Below are positions 52,826 to 61,719 of a stretch of 64,000 nt of DNA, in pieces. The stretch is taken from contig CAAGKM010000031.1 of NCBI GenBank assembly GCA_900770395.1, forward strand, positions 1 through 64,000, written 5' to 3'. The position numbers and the translations under genes are program-made. The notes beneath the pieces were generated by a model. The model was not told where the DNA came from, did no database searches, and saw only the letters and a program-made list of their open reading frames with translations. How positions within the stretch are numbered: position 1 is the first letter of the stretch; each line of letters begins with the position of its first letter. The stretch comes from an uncultured Prevotella sp. GTDB lineage: Bacteria > Bacteroidota > Bacteroidia > Bacteroidales > Bacteroidaceae.

Positions 52826-53222
52826 CGTTCTGAAATTGCTGTTTTGCAGGATATACAAACGCCATGGCAATGAGCGTGATTATAGCCATATAACCAAAGG
52901 TGGCATTCATAAAAAGATAGTAAAGCAGGGCGTTGCCCCACAATGGACCAAGCAGTATTGCTAAACGAATCAGACTGAAGCGCATGAGCGATACCTCATT
53001 GCAAATCTTTTTGCCTGCCATCTTAAACAGACGCAATGCCGACGGTATGCTCACAAGCGTCAGCAGTTCCATCACGATAGTGACGATAAACTCGGTACTC
53101 TCATAACCGTTGCCGGCGAAGTCTCCGCCCAACAGAATGTCTGTTTCATAAAGCACTGCCGTTATCACAGGAACAATTATCATTCCCCAAAATAGCATTA
53201 CAAGTTTCTTATGTTCAGTCAT
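52809..53222 (-). CDS. Small multi-pass membrane protein of unknown function
   Basis: 137 residues from the ATG at 53222; a TTG start at 53243 would overlap recR by 14 nt. Four hydrophobic segments: LVMLFWGMIIVPVITAVLY, FIVTIVMELLTLVSIPSALR, LAILLGPLWGNALLYYLFM and TFGYMAIITLIAMAFVYPA. I recognise no family. It lies between recR and the GT2 gene in the engB operon, overlapping the latter by 17 nt, so its product is probably made together with theirs. Confidence 0.7.
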   Translation of the reverse strand: MTEHKKLVMLFWGMIIVPVITAVLYETDILLGGDFAGNGYESTEFIVTIVMELLTLVSIPSALRLFKMAGKKICNEVSLMRFSLIRLAILLGPLWGNALLYYLFMNATFGYMAIITLIAMAFVYPAKQQFQNDGAED

Positions 53223-53229
53223 AATCTTT

Positions 53230-53850
53230 TTATTTTCCTTCAAATTTTATACGATTAACTATCGACCGTCCCAGCGTCACCTCGTCGGTATATTCAAGTT
53301 CGTTGCCTACGCTAATGCCTCTGGCGATAATTGATATCTTCACATCCGTGTATGGGGCGAGCTTGCGGAAGATGAAAAAGTTTGTGGTGTCGCCCTCCAT
53401 CGTACTGCCAAGGGCAAGTATCACCTCCTTTATACCTCCTGCCGCCACACGGTCTACAAGCGAGCCTATCTCAAGGTCGCTCGGACCGATGCCGTCCATT
53501 GGCGAGATTACTCCGCCAAGCACATGATACACTCCGTTGTACTGCTGTGTGTTCTCCACCGCCATCACATCCTGCACGTTCTCCACCACGCAGATGGTAG
53601 CGTGGTCACGCCGCTGGCTGCCACAGATGTTGCAGGTCTCCTTGTCGCTCAGGTTGTGGCAGGTCTTGCAGTACACTATCTCATGGCGCATGTTTCTCAC
53701 TGCATCGCAAAAGGCATCCACCTGCTGCACGTCCTGGCGCAACAAATGAAGGGCAAAGCGAAGAGCCGTTTTGCGCCCTACTCCGGGCAGTCCCGAAAGT
53801 TCTGCCACAGCCTTGTCTATAAGCTGCGAGGGAAAATTGTTGTTTGTCAT
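53230..53850 (-). CDS. recR: Recombination protein RecR
   Basis: A 206-residue DNA-repair mediator that, with RecF and RecO, loads RecA at gaps. Helix-hairpin-helix LSGLPGVGRKTALRFALHLL at about 19-38; C4 zinc finger CKTCHNLSDKETCNIC at about 61-76; Toprim domain with ICVVENVQDVMAVENT and EVILALGSTMEGDTTNFF; C-terminal ARGISVGNELEYTDEVTLGR. The 9-nt gap to the upstream ABC-F gene indicates co-transcription. Confidence 0.97.
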   Translation of the reverse strand: MTNNNFPSQLIDKAVAELSGLPGVGRKTALRFALHLLRQDVQQVDAFCDAVRNMRHEIVYCKTCHNLSDKETCNICGSQRRDHATICVVENVQDVMAVENTQQYNGVYHVLGGVISPMDGIGPSDLEIGSLVDRVAAGGIKEVILALGSTMEGDTTNFFIFRKLAPYTDVKISIIARGISVGNELEYTDEVTLGRSIVNRIKFEGK

Positions 53851-53859
53851 TGTCAGTGT

Positions 53860-55659
53860 CTATGCGGTTATTTCACTCAGTTCCAGCCATCTCATGGTTT
53901 TCTCATCAATCTCTTCGTTGACTGTGTGCAGACGCTTGCTTTTCTCCGTAAGCTCATCCACTCCAAGAGTGCCACCGCACAACAAGTCCTCAATCGTTTT
54001 CTTCTCGTCCTCAAGGGCGGCGATGTCCTTTTCCAACTGCTGAAACTCCAGCCGCTCCTTGTAGGTCATACGGCGGCGGGTGTCGTTATGGTAGTCAGCC
54101 TTAGCGTTCTTTGCATTGTCCTTCAGCTCACTTTTCCTATCTGCTGGCGTAGGAATGTTCTCAGGCAATCTGCTCCACTCCCTGTATTGCGTATAGTTGC
54201 CGGGGAAGTCCTGTATATTGCCGTTGCCGTGGAACACCAGCAAATGGTCCACGACCTTATCCATGAAGTAGCGGTCGTGACTCACGATTATCACACATCC
54301 CGGGAAATTCTGAAGATATTCCTCAAGTATCTGCAATGTCACGATGTCAAGGTCGTTGGTTGGCTCGTCGAGCACAAGGAAGTTAGGATTCTGCATCAAC
54401 ACAGTGCAGAGATAGAGCTTGCGGCGCTCCCCGCCACTGAGTTTTGCCACATAGTCGTGCTGCTGCTCGGGAGTGAACAGGAAATACTGCAGAAACTGTC
54501 CTGCCGACATGTGTTTGCCGCCGCCCATGTCTATATAGTCGGCTATCTTGGTAATGATGTCTATCACCTTGTCGTTTTCGTTGAACTTTAGTCCCTCCTG
54601 CGAGAAATAGCCGAACTTCACCGTGTCGCCAATCACAATGCGCCCGCTGTCGGGCTTCTCCTGTGACAGCAGCATCTTCACGAATGTCGATTTGCCTGTG
54701 CCGTTGCTGCCCACTATTCCCATCTTTTCATAACGTGAGAAGTTATAATAGAAATCTTGCATTATCACGCAGTCGTCGCCAAACTTCTTGCTGATATACT
54801 GACACTCGAAAATCTTGCTGCCTATGTAGACATTTGAGTTTTTCAGGCGCATCTGCCTCTCCTCCATGCGCTGCTTCGCCACACGCTCCAGCTCATAGAA
54901 AGCCTCCTCACGGTAACGTGCCTTGTGTCCGCGTGCCTGCGGCATACGGCGCATCCACTCCAGCTCAGTGCGGTAGAGATTGTTGGCGCGGGCAATCTCG
55001 GCACGTCTGGCATCTATCCGTTCCTGACGCTTCTCCAGATAGTAGCTGTAATTGCCGCGATAAGTGTACATGGTCTTGTCGTCAAGCTCAAGTATAACAC
55101 TGCACACACGGTCAAGAAACAGACGGTCGTGGGTCACCATCAGCAGTGTCTTGTTGCCGCGTGTTAGGAATCCCTCCAGCCATTCTATCATCTCAAGGTC
55201 AAGATGGTTGGTGGGCTCGTCGAGTATCAGCAAATCGGGCTCGGTTATCAGCACATTGGCAAGAGCCACGCGCTTCTGCTGTCCTCCGCTCAACTGGCTC
55301 ATAGGCTGGTTGAGGTCGCGTATTTTCAGCTGTGTCAATATCTGCTTTGCCCTGAGCACCAGCTCGTCATTGCCCTTATGGTTGAAACAGGCATCAAGCA
55401 CAGTGTCGCTGTCACTGAACACAGGAGCCTGCTCAAGCATACCTACACGTATGTCGCGGCGGTATATTATGTCGCCGTTGTCCTTGCCCTCTTTTCCCGA
55501 AAAGACATTCAGCAGCGTCGACTTGCCCGTGCCGTTCTTGGCTATCAGCCCCACACGCTGTCCTTTTGCCACCGAGAAGCTTATATCCTCAAACAGCACC
55601 AGCGCACCAAACCGTTTGGTAAGGTGCTGCACGTCAAGATACGGATTTTCCTTAGCCAT
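53860..55659 (-). CDS. ABC-F family ATPase (Uup-like)
   Basis: A 599-residue cytoplasmic protein with two ABC domains and no membrane segment. Walker A sites IAKNGTGKSTLLN and VGSNGTGKSTFVK; signatures LSGGQQKRVALANVL and LSGGERRKLYLCTV; Walker B LLILDEPTNHLDLEMI and FLVLDEPTNDLDIVTL. The linker (about 240-290, RYREEAFYELERVAKQR) is short and arginine-rich; the C-terminus is a charged coiled coil (EFQQLEKDIAALEDEKKTIE), as in Uup. ABC-F proteins act on the ribosome or on DNA intermediates. It lies 3 nt after engB and before recR. Confidence 0.92.
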   Translation of the reverse strand: MAKENPYLDVQHLTKRFGALVLFEDISFSVAKGQRVGLIAKNGTGKSTLLNVFSGKEGKDNGDIIYRRDIRVGMLEQAPVFSDSDTVLDACFNHKGNDELVLRAKQILTQLKIRDLNQPMSQLSGGQQKRVALANVLITEPDLLILDEPTNHLDLEMIEWLEGFLTRGNKTLLMVTHDRLFLDRVCSVILELDDKTMYTYRGNYSYYLEKRQERIDARRAEIARANNLYRTELEWMRRMPQARGHKARYREEAFYELERVAKQRMEERQMRLKNSNVYIGSKIFECQYISKKFGDDCVIMQDFYYNFSRYEKMGIVGSNGTGKSTFVKMLLSQEKPDSGRIVIGDTVKFGYFSQEGLKFNENDKVIDIITKIADYIDMGGGKHMSAGQFLQYFLFTPEQQHDYVAKLSGGERRKLYLCTVLMQNPNFLVLDEPTNDLDIVTLQILEEYLQNFPGCVIIVSHDRYFMDKVVDHLLVFHGNGNIQDFPGNYTQYREWSRLPENIPTPADRKSELKDNAKNAKADYHNDTRRRMTYKERLEFQQLEKDIAALEDEKKTIEDLLCGGTLGVDELTEKSKRLHTVNEEIDEKTMRWLELSEITA

Positions 55660-55662
55660 ACC

Positions 55663-56259
55663 CTACAGTGTCTTGTTTATTGAGTCTATATAGTCGAGCA
55701 CCTCGTCGCGCCCCTGCTTCTTCTCACTGCTTGTCACCATTATCGGCGGCAACTCCTCCCATGTCTCCAGCAGCTTCTTCTTGTATGCCTCCACGTTGAT
55801 ACGCGCCTTAGGCACACTCACTTTGTCAGCCTTGGTGAAGATGATTGTAAAAGGCACACTGCTCTGCCCCAGCCATTCAATAAACTCAAGGTCCACCTTC
55901 TGAGGCTCCAGCCTTATGTCCACAAGCACAAACACATTCACCAGTTGCTCACGCTGCAATATATAGCCGCGAATCATCTGGTCGAGCCTTGCTATCTCCT
56001 TTTTCGACCGCTTTGCAAAGCCATAGCCTGGGAGGTCAACCAAGTACCATTCCTTGTTTATTATAAAATGATTTATCAGCAGGGTTTTTCCCGGAGTGGC
56101 TGAAGTCTTTGCCAACTTTTTGTTGTTGCAAAGCATATTTATAAGGCTTGACTTGCCCACATTTGAGCGCCCAATAAAAGCATATTCTGGCTTCACGTCC
56201 GAGGGGCACATCGACACCATCGGCGCACTGATCACAAACTCCGCTTGCTTTATTTCCAT
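55663..56259 (-). CDS. engB: Ribosome biogenesis GTPase EngB (YihA/YsxC)
   Basis: 198 residues from the ATG at 56259 (MEIKQAEFVISAPMVSMCPS); the longer frame begins at TTG. GTPase motifs: G1 GRSNVGKSSLIN, G3 DLPGYGFAKRSKKE, G4 TKADK and G5-like TSSEKKQG. EngB assists late 50S assembly and is essential in many bacteria. It leads the operon with ABC-F, recR, the membrane protein and GT2, under the promoter at 56332-56362. Confidence 0.95.
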   Translation of the reverse strand: MEIKQAEFVISAPMVSMCPSDVKPEYAFIGRSNVGKSSLINMLCNNKKLAKTSATPGKTLLINHFIINKEWYLVDLPGYGFAKRSKKEIARLDQMIRGYILQREQLVNVFVLVDIRLEPQKVDLEFIEWLGQSSVPFTIIFTKADKVSVPKARINVEAYKKKLLETWEELPPIMVTSSEKKQGRDEVLDYIDSINKTL

Positions 56260-56331
56260 ATATTCTGTATTTTTTATAATTACTTTCCCCAAATACTTTA
56301 TTATAAAATAGGTGTAGATTCAAATTCTGTG

Positions 56332-56362
56332 CAAATTTACGATAAATTTAGGGAAAAACAAA
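56332..56362 (-). promoter_or_regulatory. Promoter of the engB operon
   Basis: Minus strand TTTG (56362-56359), a 19-bp spacer, TAAATTTG (56339-56332). It lies 72 bases before the engB ATG. Confidence 0.8.
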
Positions 56363-56389
56363 ATAAAATGCTATTTTTTTGCGAAAAAA

Positions 56390-56421
56390 TTTGGTGGTAA
56401 CAAAAAAAGTTAGTACCTTTG
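56390..56421 (+). promoter_or_regulatory. tRNA-Asp promoter
   Basis: TTTG (56390-56393), a 20-bp spacer, TACCTTTG (56414-56421), 27 bases before the tRNA. Confidence 0.85.
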
Positions 56422-56448
56422 CACTCGCAAAAACAAATAGAACGTTTT

Positions 56449-56522
56449 GGTGCGTTAGTTCAGCTGGTTAGAATGCCTGCCTGTCACGCAGGAGGTCACG
56501 GGTTCGAGTCCCGTACGCACCG
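56449..56522 (+). tRNA. tRNA-Asp (GTC anticodon)
   Basis: Acceptor GGTGCGT / ACGCACC, D-arm GTTCAGCTGGTTAGAAT, anticodon stem-loop CCTGCCTGTCACGCAGG with GTC, T-arm CGGGTTCGAGTCCCG. 74 nt; the CCA end is not encoded. Confidence 0.97.
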
Positions 56523-56528
56523 CAGGAG

Positions 56529-56557
56529 AAGGATACTTTAAAGGTATCCTTTTTTTA
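56529..56557 (+). terminator. Terminator of tRNA-Asp
   Basis: AAGGATACTT pairs with AAGGTATCCTT and a run of seven T follows. The next 200 bases, to the GH57 gene stop, hold nothing recognisable. Confidence 0.85.
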
Positions 56558-56764
56558 TTCTGTACTGCTCTCGAACCACCATATAATATTTTTTGTCGTA
56601 TACGATATAATTTATTAAGAAAGAAAATTCCGGAAGTTTCCAAGGTAAGCAGTATAACATGGTTTTATCTACTATAGAAAAGTGATAAGAACATGTAAAA
56701 GTGCAAAAAACCGCTTTGTCTTGTACTACCCTCCGGAATTAACTAAATGACTGTCAGAAAAAAC

Positions 56765-58156
56765 TTATTCCTTGTTTTTATTGGCTGTCTTTGTTGTCTT
56801 TGCTGCCGTTGTTTTGACAGTCGCCTTTTTTGTCGGCTTCCTCTCTGCCTTCTCTTTTGGCTGCAACTTCTCAAGCTTGGCCTTCAGACGGCTTATCTCC
56901 TGATTTTTCATCTCTATCTCGTCACCTTGGTTGCGGATAGTGGTGAGCAGTTTCTCCAGTTCATCGTTGTCAATGTCAAGAGGATACAGCTGATTAACCC
57001 TGTTGATGAAATCACCGAGAATGTTCATATAGTTAGTGAACGCATCGAATGGTCCAGAATAGATGCCACGGTCGAGACCTACGTTTGATGGCTTAGTAGT
57101 CATGAAACGGAAGTTGTTTGATGCCTGCAGATAGTCCCAGTCCTGATTGATGCGCGGGTCATCGGCAATGCGGATACGGTCAGCCACGCTGTAGAGTTTT
57201 GTGAATGCCTCATGCTGCATGGCATTTCCCAGCCAACAAGAGCAGTCGCGCTCCTCGTCAACCCATGAAAGTGTGTCGGGAACAGTAATCTCGCCAACAC
57301 TCTTGGTCTTCATGCATATTTCTGTAGGAATGGAGAATGTGATGCCTTTCTCACGTGCACAAGCAGGCAGAGCCTCAAGGAATCCGAGAATGCCAGAAGA
57401 CAAAGGCTGTGCGATACCGAGAGCAGAGAGTTCCATAAAAATATTGATAACTTGCTCCTCATCAGGCATTTCTGCGATGCGGTTGATGTAAGTGTCAGCA
57501 AAGAGTGGATAGCCCGACCAGTCGCTGTTGTTGAAACGCAGTGAGATATCATCGCTCAATTCAACATCGCGCAGAAGCAGTTTCAGATTTGGGGCCATGT
57601 TGCAGTTATATACATAGTGTGGTGACTTCCATCCGAGAACATGTTTTGCTCCCTCGGTGAGCATGCCCTTGAATCCCATACGTGCCACCTGTGAGCCTAT
57701 GTCATCGCTGTAGATGAGCGAAGAGTTGCGCATAACAGTAGGACGTTTGCCAAAATACTCTTGTATCTTATCCGCCTGCTTTTTCACATCGGCGGCAAAT
57801 GTCTCTTCATTGGCAAGTGATGACAGACCATGTGAATATGGCTCGGCAAGAAACTCCACCTGACCGGTCTCGTTGAGTTCCTGAAGTTTCTCAAGCACTT
57901 GTGGAGCATACATTTCCAGCTGCTCCATTCCAACACCTGAAAGAGAGAAAGCCACCTTAAAGTAGTCGCCATTCGCCTTTATCATGTTTTGAATGGTGTT
58001 GAGAGCAGGCATATATGAACGCTCTGCTATGTCAGTGATACTGCGCTCGTTCTCATAATCATCATAGTAATAATGATCGGTACCGATGTCGAAGAAACGA
58101 TAACGGCGAAGATGTATAATCTGATGTATCTCAAAATATAAGCATATTGTTTTCAT
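56765..58156 (-). CDS. Glycoside hydrolase family 57 protein (alpha-amylase-like)
   Basis: 463 residues, no signal peptide, so cytoplasmic. MKTICLYFEIHQIIHLRRYR is the typical GH57 opening (xxxxFExHQ). Further motifs: YFKVAFSLSGVGMEQLEMYA, VEFLAEPYSHGLSSL (candidate catalytic glutamate) and SLRFNNSDWSGYPLFADTY (candidate second acidic residue). The last 90 residues are a charged helix and a Lys/Thr/Ala-rich tail (KKATVKTTAAKTTKT), not part of the barrel. It is third in an operon with a debranching enzyme and a glycosyltransferase, pointing to storage alpha-glucan turnover. Confidence 0.9.
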   Translation of the reverse strand: MKTICLYFEIHQIIHLRRYRFFDIGTDHYYYDDYENERSITDIAERSYMPALNTIQNMIKANGDYFKVAFSLSGVGMEQLEMYAPQVLEKLQELNETGQVEFLAEPYSHGLSSLANEETFAADVKKQADKIQEYFGKRPTVMRNSSLIYSDDIGSQVARMGFKGMLTEGAKHVLGWKSPHYVYNCNMAPNLKLLLRDVELSDDISLRFNNSDWSGYPLFADTYINRIAEMPDEEQVINIFMELSALGIAQPLSSGILGFLEALPACAREKGITFSIPTEICMKTKSVGEITVPDTLSWVDEERDCSCWLGNAMQHEAFTKLYSVADRIRIADDPRINQDWDYLQASNNFRFMTTKPSNVGLDRGIYSGPFDAFTNYMNILGDFINRVNQLYPLDIDNDELEKLLTTIRNQGDEIEMKNQEISRLKAKLEKLQPKEKAERKPTKKATVKTTAAKTTKTANKNKE

Positions 58157-58224
58157 TGCTGTTGCTTTTTTATTGTTTACTGTTTATGTTAATTGGTAAA
58201 TCAAGTGGTATGTCAGCCGCTGGC

Positions 58225-59493
58225 TCACTCCCACCCTAATGTCCTGCGGTAGAGTGTCCTTATCCATGCTCCAACCTTACCCCATGTAATCTGGTCGACC
58301 TCATTCTTACCCTCGGTCTGCAGATATTTGAACAGACTCTCATTGGTGCAGATTGAATAGATGGCATCGGCAATGGCGTGAACATCCCAGTAGTCAACCT
58401 TGATGCAATTATGCAGAATCTCGGCACAACCGCTCTGATAAGATATGATTGACGGCGTTCCGCACTGCATTGCCTCAAGCGGTGAGATGCCAAACGGCTC
58501 GCTCACCGACGGCATAACATACACATCTGAATCCTTCAGACATTCGTACACCTGTTTTCCGCGCATAAAGCCCGGAAAATGGAACTTGTCGGCAATGCCA
58601 CGCTCGGCTGCCAACTGGATCATCGCCTCCATCATATCTCCAGAGCCAGCAAAGCAGAAGCGGATGTTCTGTGTGCGCTTCAGCACCATGTTGGCTGCCT
58701 CTACGAAATACTCAGGTCCTTTCTGCATCGTGATGCGTCCGAGGAAGGTAACAACTTTTTCCTTACCTGTATGGTCGGGGCGAGGAATAGCCTGAAGCTC
58801 ATCCTTCAAGGGATAAACAGCATTGTGAACAGTGAAGCACTTGCGTGGATCCTGGTGATAATGATTAATCACGGTCTGACGTGTAAGCTCCGACACACAC
58901 ATGATACAATCAGCATGATCCATACCGTTCTTCTCTATTCCATATACCGTTGGGTTCACATTGCCACGGCTACGGTCGAAGTCAGTGGCATGAACGTGGA
59001 TGCACAATGGTTTGCCGCTCACCTGCTTAGCATGTATGCCGGCTGGATAGGGGAGCCAGTCGTGTGCGTGGATAATGTCGAAACTCTCAGTGCGTGCCAC
59101 AACACCAGCCACGATTGAGTAATTGTTGATGGCATCGGGCAGATAGCCAGAGTAGCCCGCTCCAAATTCAATGCAGCCAAGATCGTTGAGGTTCATGTAG
59201 TTGAAGTCGGCATACAGGTGGTTGCGGCATTCAAAATAATAATCGGGATTCATAATGCTGCCAACACGCCCCTGAACATAGTCACGGTCAACATCGCGCC
59301 ATGCAATAGGCACCGCATTCATGGCTACAATACGGCAGGCATTTTGCGACTCATCGCCAAACGGGTGAGGCAGACAGAGCACGGTCTCTATATCGCCCTG
59401 GGCGGCAAGTCCCTCAGATATACCAAAATTGGCTGTGGCAAGTCCACCGAACACGTGAGGTGGATACTCCCATCCAAACATCAATACTTTCAT
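58225..59493 (-). CDS. Glycogen-synthase-like GT4/GT5 glycosyltransferase
   Basis: A 422-residue GT-B enzyme. MKVLMFGWEYPPHVFGGLAT is the starch/glycogen-synthase type opening with its glycine-rich loop. FDIIHAHDWLPYPAGIHAK, CFTVHNAVYPLKDEL, VTFLGRITMQKGPEYFVEAA and the donor-binding PSVSEPFGISPLEAMQCGTP (E-x7-E) are present. A UDP- or ADP-glucose donor is likely. It lies 18 nt after the debranching enzyme gene and 68 nt before the GH57 gene. Confidence 0.92.
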   Translation of the reverse strand: MKVLMFGWEYPPHVFGGLATANFGISEGLAAQGDIETVLCLPHPFGDESQNACRIVAMNAVPIAWRDVDRDYVQGRVGSIMNPDYYFECRNHLYADFNYMNLNDLGCIEFGAGYSGYLPDAINNYSIVAGVVARTESFDIIHAHDWLPYPAGIHAKQVSGKPLCIHVHATDFDRSRGNVNPTVYGIEKNGMDHADCIMCVSELTRQTVINHYHQDPRKCFTVHNAVYPLKDELQAIPRPDHTGKEKVVTFLGRITMQKGPEYFVEAANMVLKRTQNIRFCFAGSGDMMEAMIQLAAERGIADKFHFPGFMRGKQVYECLKDSDVYVMPSVSEPFGISPLEAMQCGTPSIISYQSGCAEILHNCIKVDYWDVHAIADAIYSICTNESLFKYLQTEGKNEVDQITWGKVGAWIRTLYRRTLGWE

Positions 59494-59511
59494 AGTCTTA
59501 TCCTCCTCTTT

Positions 59512-61458
59512 TTAATTCTGGTATTTATAACGGTCAATCAGGTTGAGCGAGCGCAGTATCTCTGCCACGTTCATGGCAAACGACATTGCACCTCGTCCGT
59601 GGAATGGCGGATTACCGTCGAACAGCTCCGATATGGTGCCAAGTGCGTGATAGTCCATCTCATCCTCATAGCCTACAAGCTGACGTTCAACAAAACTCAG
59701 TCGTGTACGCTTGTACACCTTCAGACAAGCCTCCATATAAAAACCTCCCAGCCATGGCCATGCTGTTCCCTGATGGTATGCGTAGTCGCGCTGTGTCTGC
59801 GGACCTACATACATAGGATTGTAACCGCCGCTCTTTGGTGAGAGCGAGCGCAATCCCTTAGGCGTAAGCAGCTCACGTGTACAGATGTCGAGCACACTCT
59901 TCTTCTGACGTGCGTCAAGTGGAGAGTAATCAAACGCTACTGCAAAAATCTGGTTTGGACGCACGCTCCAGTCCATCATGTTCTCGTCAACATAGTCAAG
60001 CAGATAGCCATACTCGTTAAGGAATGTGGATACAAATGCCTCTTTTGTCTTTGCTGCTATCCCCTCAAGCTCAGCCTTGAATTTCTCATCGTCGTTGTCG
60101 GCAGCTAAAGATGCACAGAACATCAGCGCATTATACCACAAGGCGTTGAACTCAACGATATATCCAGAACGCGGAACAACAGGGCGACCATATGCTGTGG
60201 AGTTCATCCACGTAATGGCACGGTCACGTCCGTTGCAGTAAATGAGACCGTTGTCATCAAGACGGATATTCGGGTGCTTTCCACCTTTTATATATATAAT
60301 AATGTCTTTGAGCAGTTTGCCGTATTTCTCATAGCACACTTTCTTGCCCTGCGACTTAGCATATTGCTGCAAAACCCACACTGCCCACAACAAAACATCA
60401 GGATGCTCAATCTCATAGATACTGACTGACAGGGGCTTGTTTGCCATAAATTCACGTATTGCCTTCTCGGCTGTCTTCATCACAAGCTCGAATTTCTCCA
60501 CTTCGCCAATATCGAGCGTAAGTCCCGAGAGAGCGATAAACTGGTCGCGGGCACGGCACTTGAACCATGGATATCCGGCAAGGATATAGTCGCCCTTGTC
60601 CTCATGGCGCATAAACTGATGTGCTGATGCTACAAGACAATGGTAGAAATTATCACGCGGAGCACGCAATGTCATCTCCTCATCCCAAAGAGCCTTCAAC
60701 TTGGTGATGGCTATCTGCTTGGTGGATGCAGAGAACACAATACTCTCGCCTTTCTTTATTGGCATCTCAAAATAGCCTGGAACATAAAGATCCTCACTGC
60801 CGAAATAGCCGCGCTCAAATTCCTTTGGATACTCCACTCCATGATACCAATCAGGATGGAACACAAATTCGTTCTTCTTTGAGAACTGCATGTACAAATC
60901 AGGATAACCGGCATACATACAAGTCTTGATGCCTCCTGGCACCTCAGTATATTCGCGGCTTGCCACAGAATTTTCGTGGGTGAACTGGCGCACGCTGCGG
61001 AATGCAAGGAACGGGCGGAAACGCAACAGCGTTGGAGAATGTGCATCATCCAAAGTATAGCGGATGAGCAGACGATCCTCATAGTGCTGGAACATCACTT
61101 CCTTCTTGAGCACCACACCGCCCACACGGTAAATAGTTGTTGGTACTTGGTCACACTGAAATTCACGGATATATTTGTGACCGTTAGGACTGTAATTGTT
61201 ACCGGAATACTTGTGGAGTCCAAGATTGAATTCTGCTCCGTGCTGCACTACTGTCGTATCGAACGATGACAAAAGAACGTGGTTCTCATCGTCAATCTCG
61301 GGAACAGGTACAACCAGCAAACCGTGATATTTACGGGTGTTGCAGTCTACGATAGTAGAACATGAATACGCTCCAGAACGGTTTGTACGAAGCAACTCCT
61401 TGCGGAGAGAATCCTGCAAGTTGGTCATTACAGCTTTTTCAAATCGTAAATAACTCAT
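59512..61458 (-). CDS. Glycogen debranching enzyme (amylo-alpha-1,6-glucosidase type)
   Basis: 648 residues, cytoplasmic. The N-terminal beta domain opens with MSYLRFEKAVMTNLQDSLRK and has TNRSGAYSCSTIVDCNTRKY and HGLLVVPVPEIDDENHVLLS, the standard GDE N-terminal pattern. The C-terminal (alpha/alpha)6 barrel has YPWFKCRARDQFIALSGLTL, RDRAITWMNSTAYGRPVVPR, VEFNALWYNALMFCAS and YHQGTAWPWLGGFY. It hydrolyses alpha-1,6 branch points of glycogen. First gene of the glucan operon. Confidence 0.94.
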   Translation of the reverse strand: MSYLRFEKAVMTNLQDSLRKELLRTNRSGAYSCSTIVDCNTRKYHGLLVVPVPEIDDENHVLLSSFDTTVVQHGAEFNLGLHKYSGNNYSPNGHKYIREFQCDQVPTTIYRVGGVVLKKEVMFQHYEDRLLIRYTLDDAHSPTLLRFRPFLAFRSVRQFTHENSVASREYTEVPGGIKTCMYAGYPDLYMQFSKKNEFVFHPDWYHGVEYPKEFERGYFGSEDLYVPGYFEMPIKKGESIVFSASTKQIAITKLKALWDEEMTLRAPRDNFYHCLVASAHQFMRHEDKGDYILAGYPWFKCRARDQFIALSGLTLDIGEVEKFELVMKTAEKAIREFMANKPLSVSIYEIEHPDVLLWAVWVLQQYAKSQGKKVCYEKYGKLLKDIIIYIKGGKHPNIRLDDNGLIYCNGRDRAITWMNSTAYGRPVVPRSGYIVEFNALWYNALMFCASLAADNDDEKFKAELEGIAAKTKEAFVSTFLNEYGYLLDYVDENMMDWSVRPNQIFAVAFDYSPLDARQKKSVLDICTRELLTPKGLRSLSPKSGGYNPMYVGPQTQRDYAYHQGTAWPWLGGFYMEACLKVYKRTRLSFVERQLVGYEDEMDYHALGTISELFDGNPPFHGRGAMSFAMNVAEILRSLNLIDRYKYQN

Positions 61459-61532
61459 AGCTTCCCTTTTATTTTAGGTGTTTATTTATTGTCTAATTTA
61501 CGCCTTAAATGGCTTCTATTGGTAATTCAGTA

Positions 61533-61563
61533 CAAATTTAGCGTTTTTTTACCATACAGCAAA
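61533..61563 (-). promoter_or_regulatory. Promoter of the alpha-glucan operon
   Basis: Minus strand TTTG (61563-61560), a 19-bp spacer, TAAATTTG (61540-61533). It lies 74 bases before the ATG at 61458. Confidence 0.8.
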
Positions 61564-61655
61564 GAAAAATCCCTTTTTTTTTGACCCAAAGGGCTTTTTT
61601 TTTTATTTTTTGTACTTTTTCTAAGCTAAAGCTATGTTTTTTTACTTTTTTTTCA

Positions 61656-61663
61656 TACCTTTG
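61656..61663 (+). promoter_or_regulatory. Promoter -7 element of the Crp/Fnr gene
   Basis: TACCTTTG, an exact -7 match, 56 bases before the ATG at 61720. The -33 box is weak (TATG at 61633-61636, 19-bp spacer). Divergent from the glucan promoter by about 100 bp. Confidence 0.6.
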
Positions 61664-61719
61664 CATAAGAAAGGTTATAGCTATTTCGAAAAATGCATTA
61701 ACACAAACAACAGAAATAT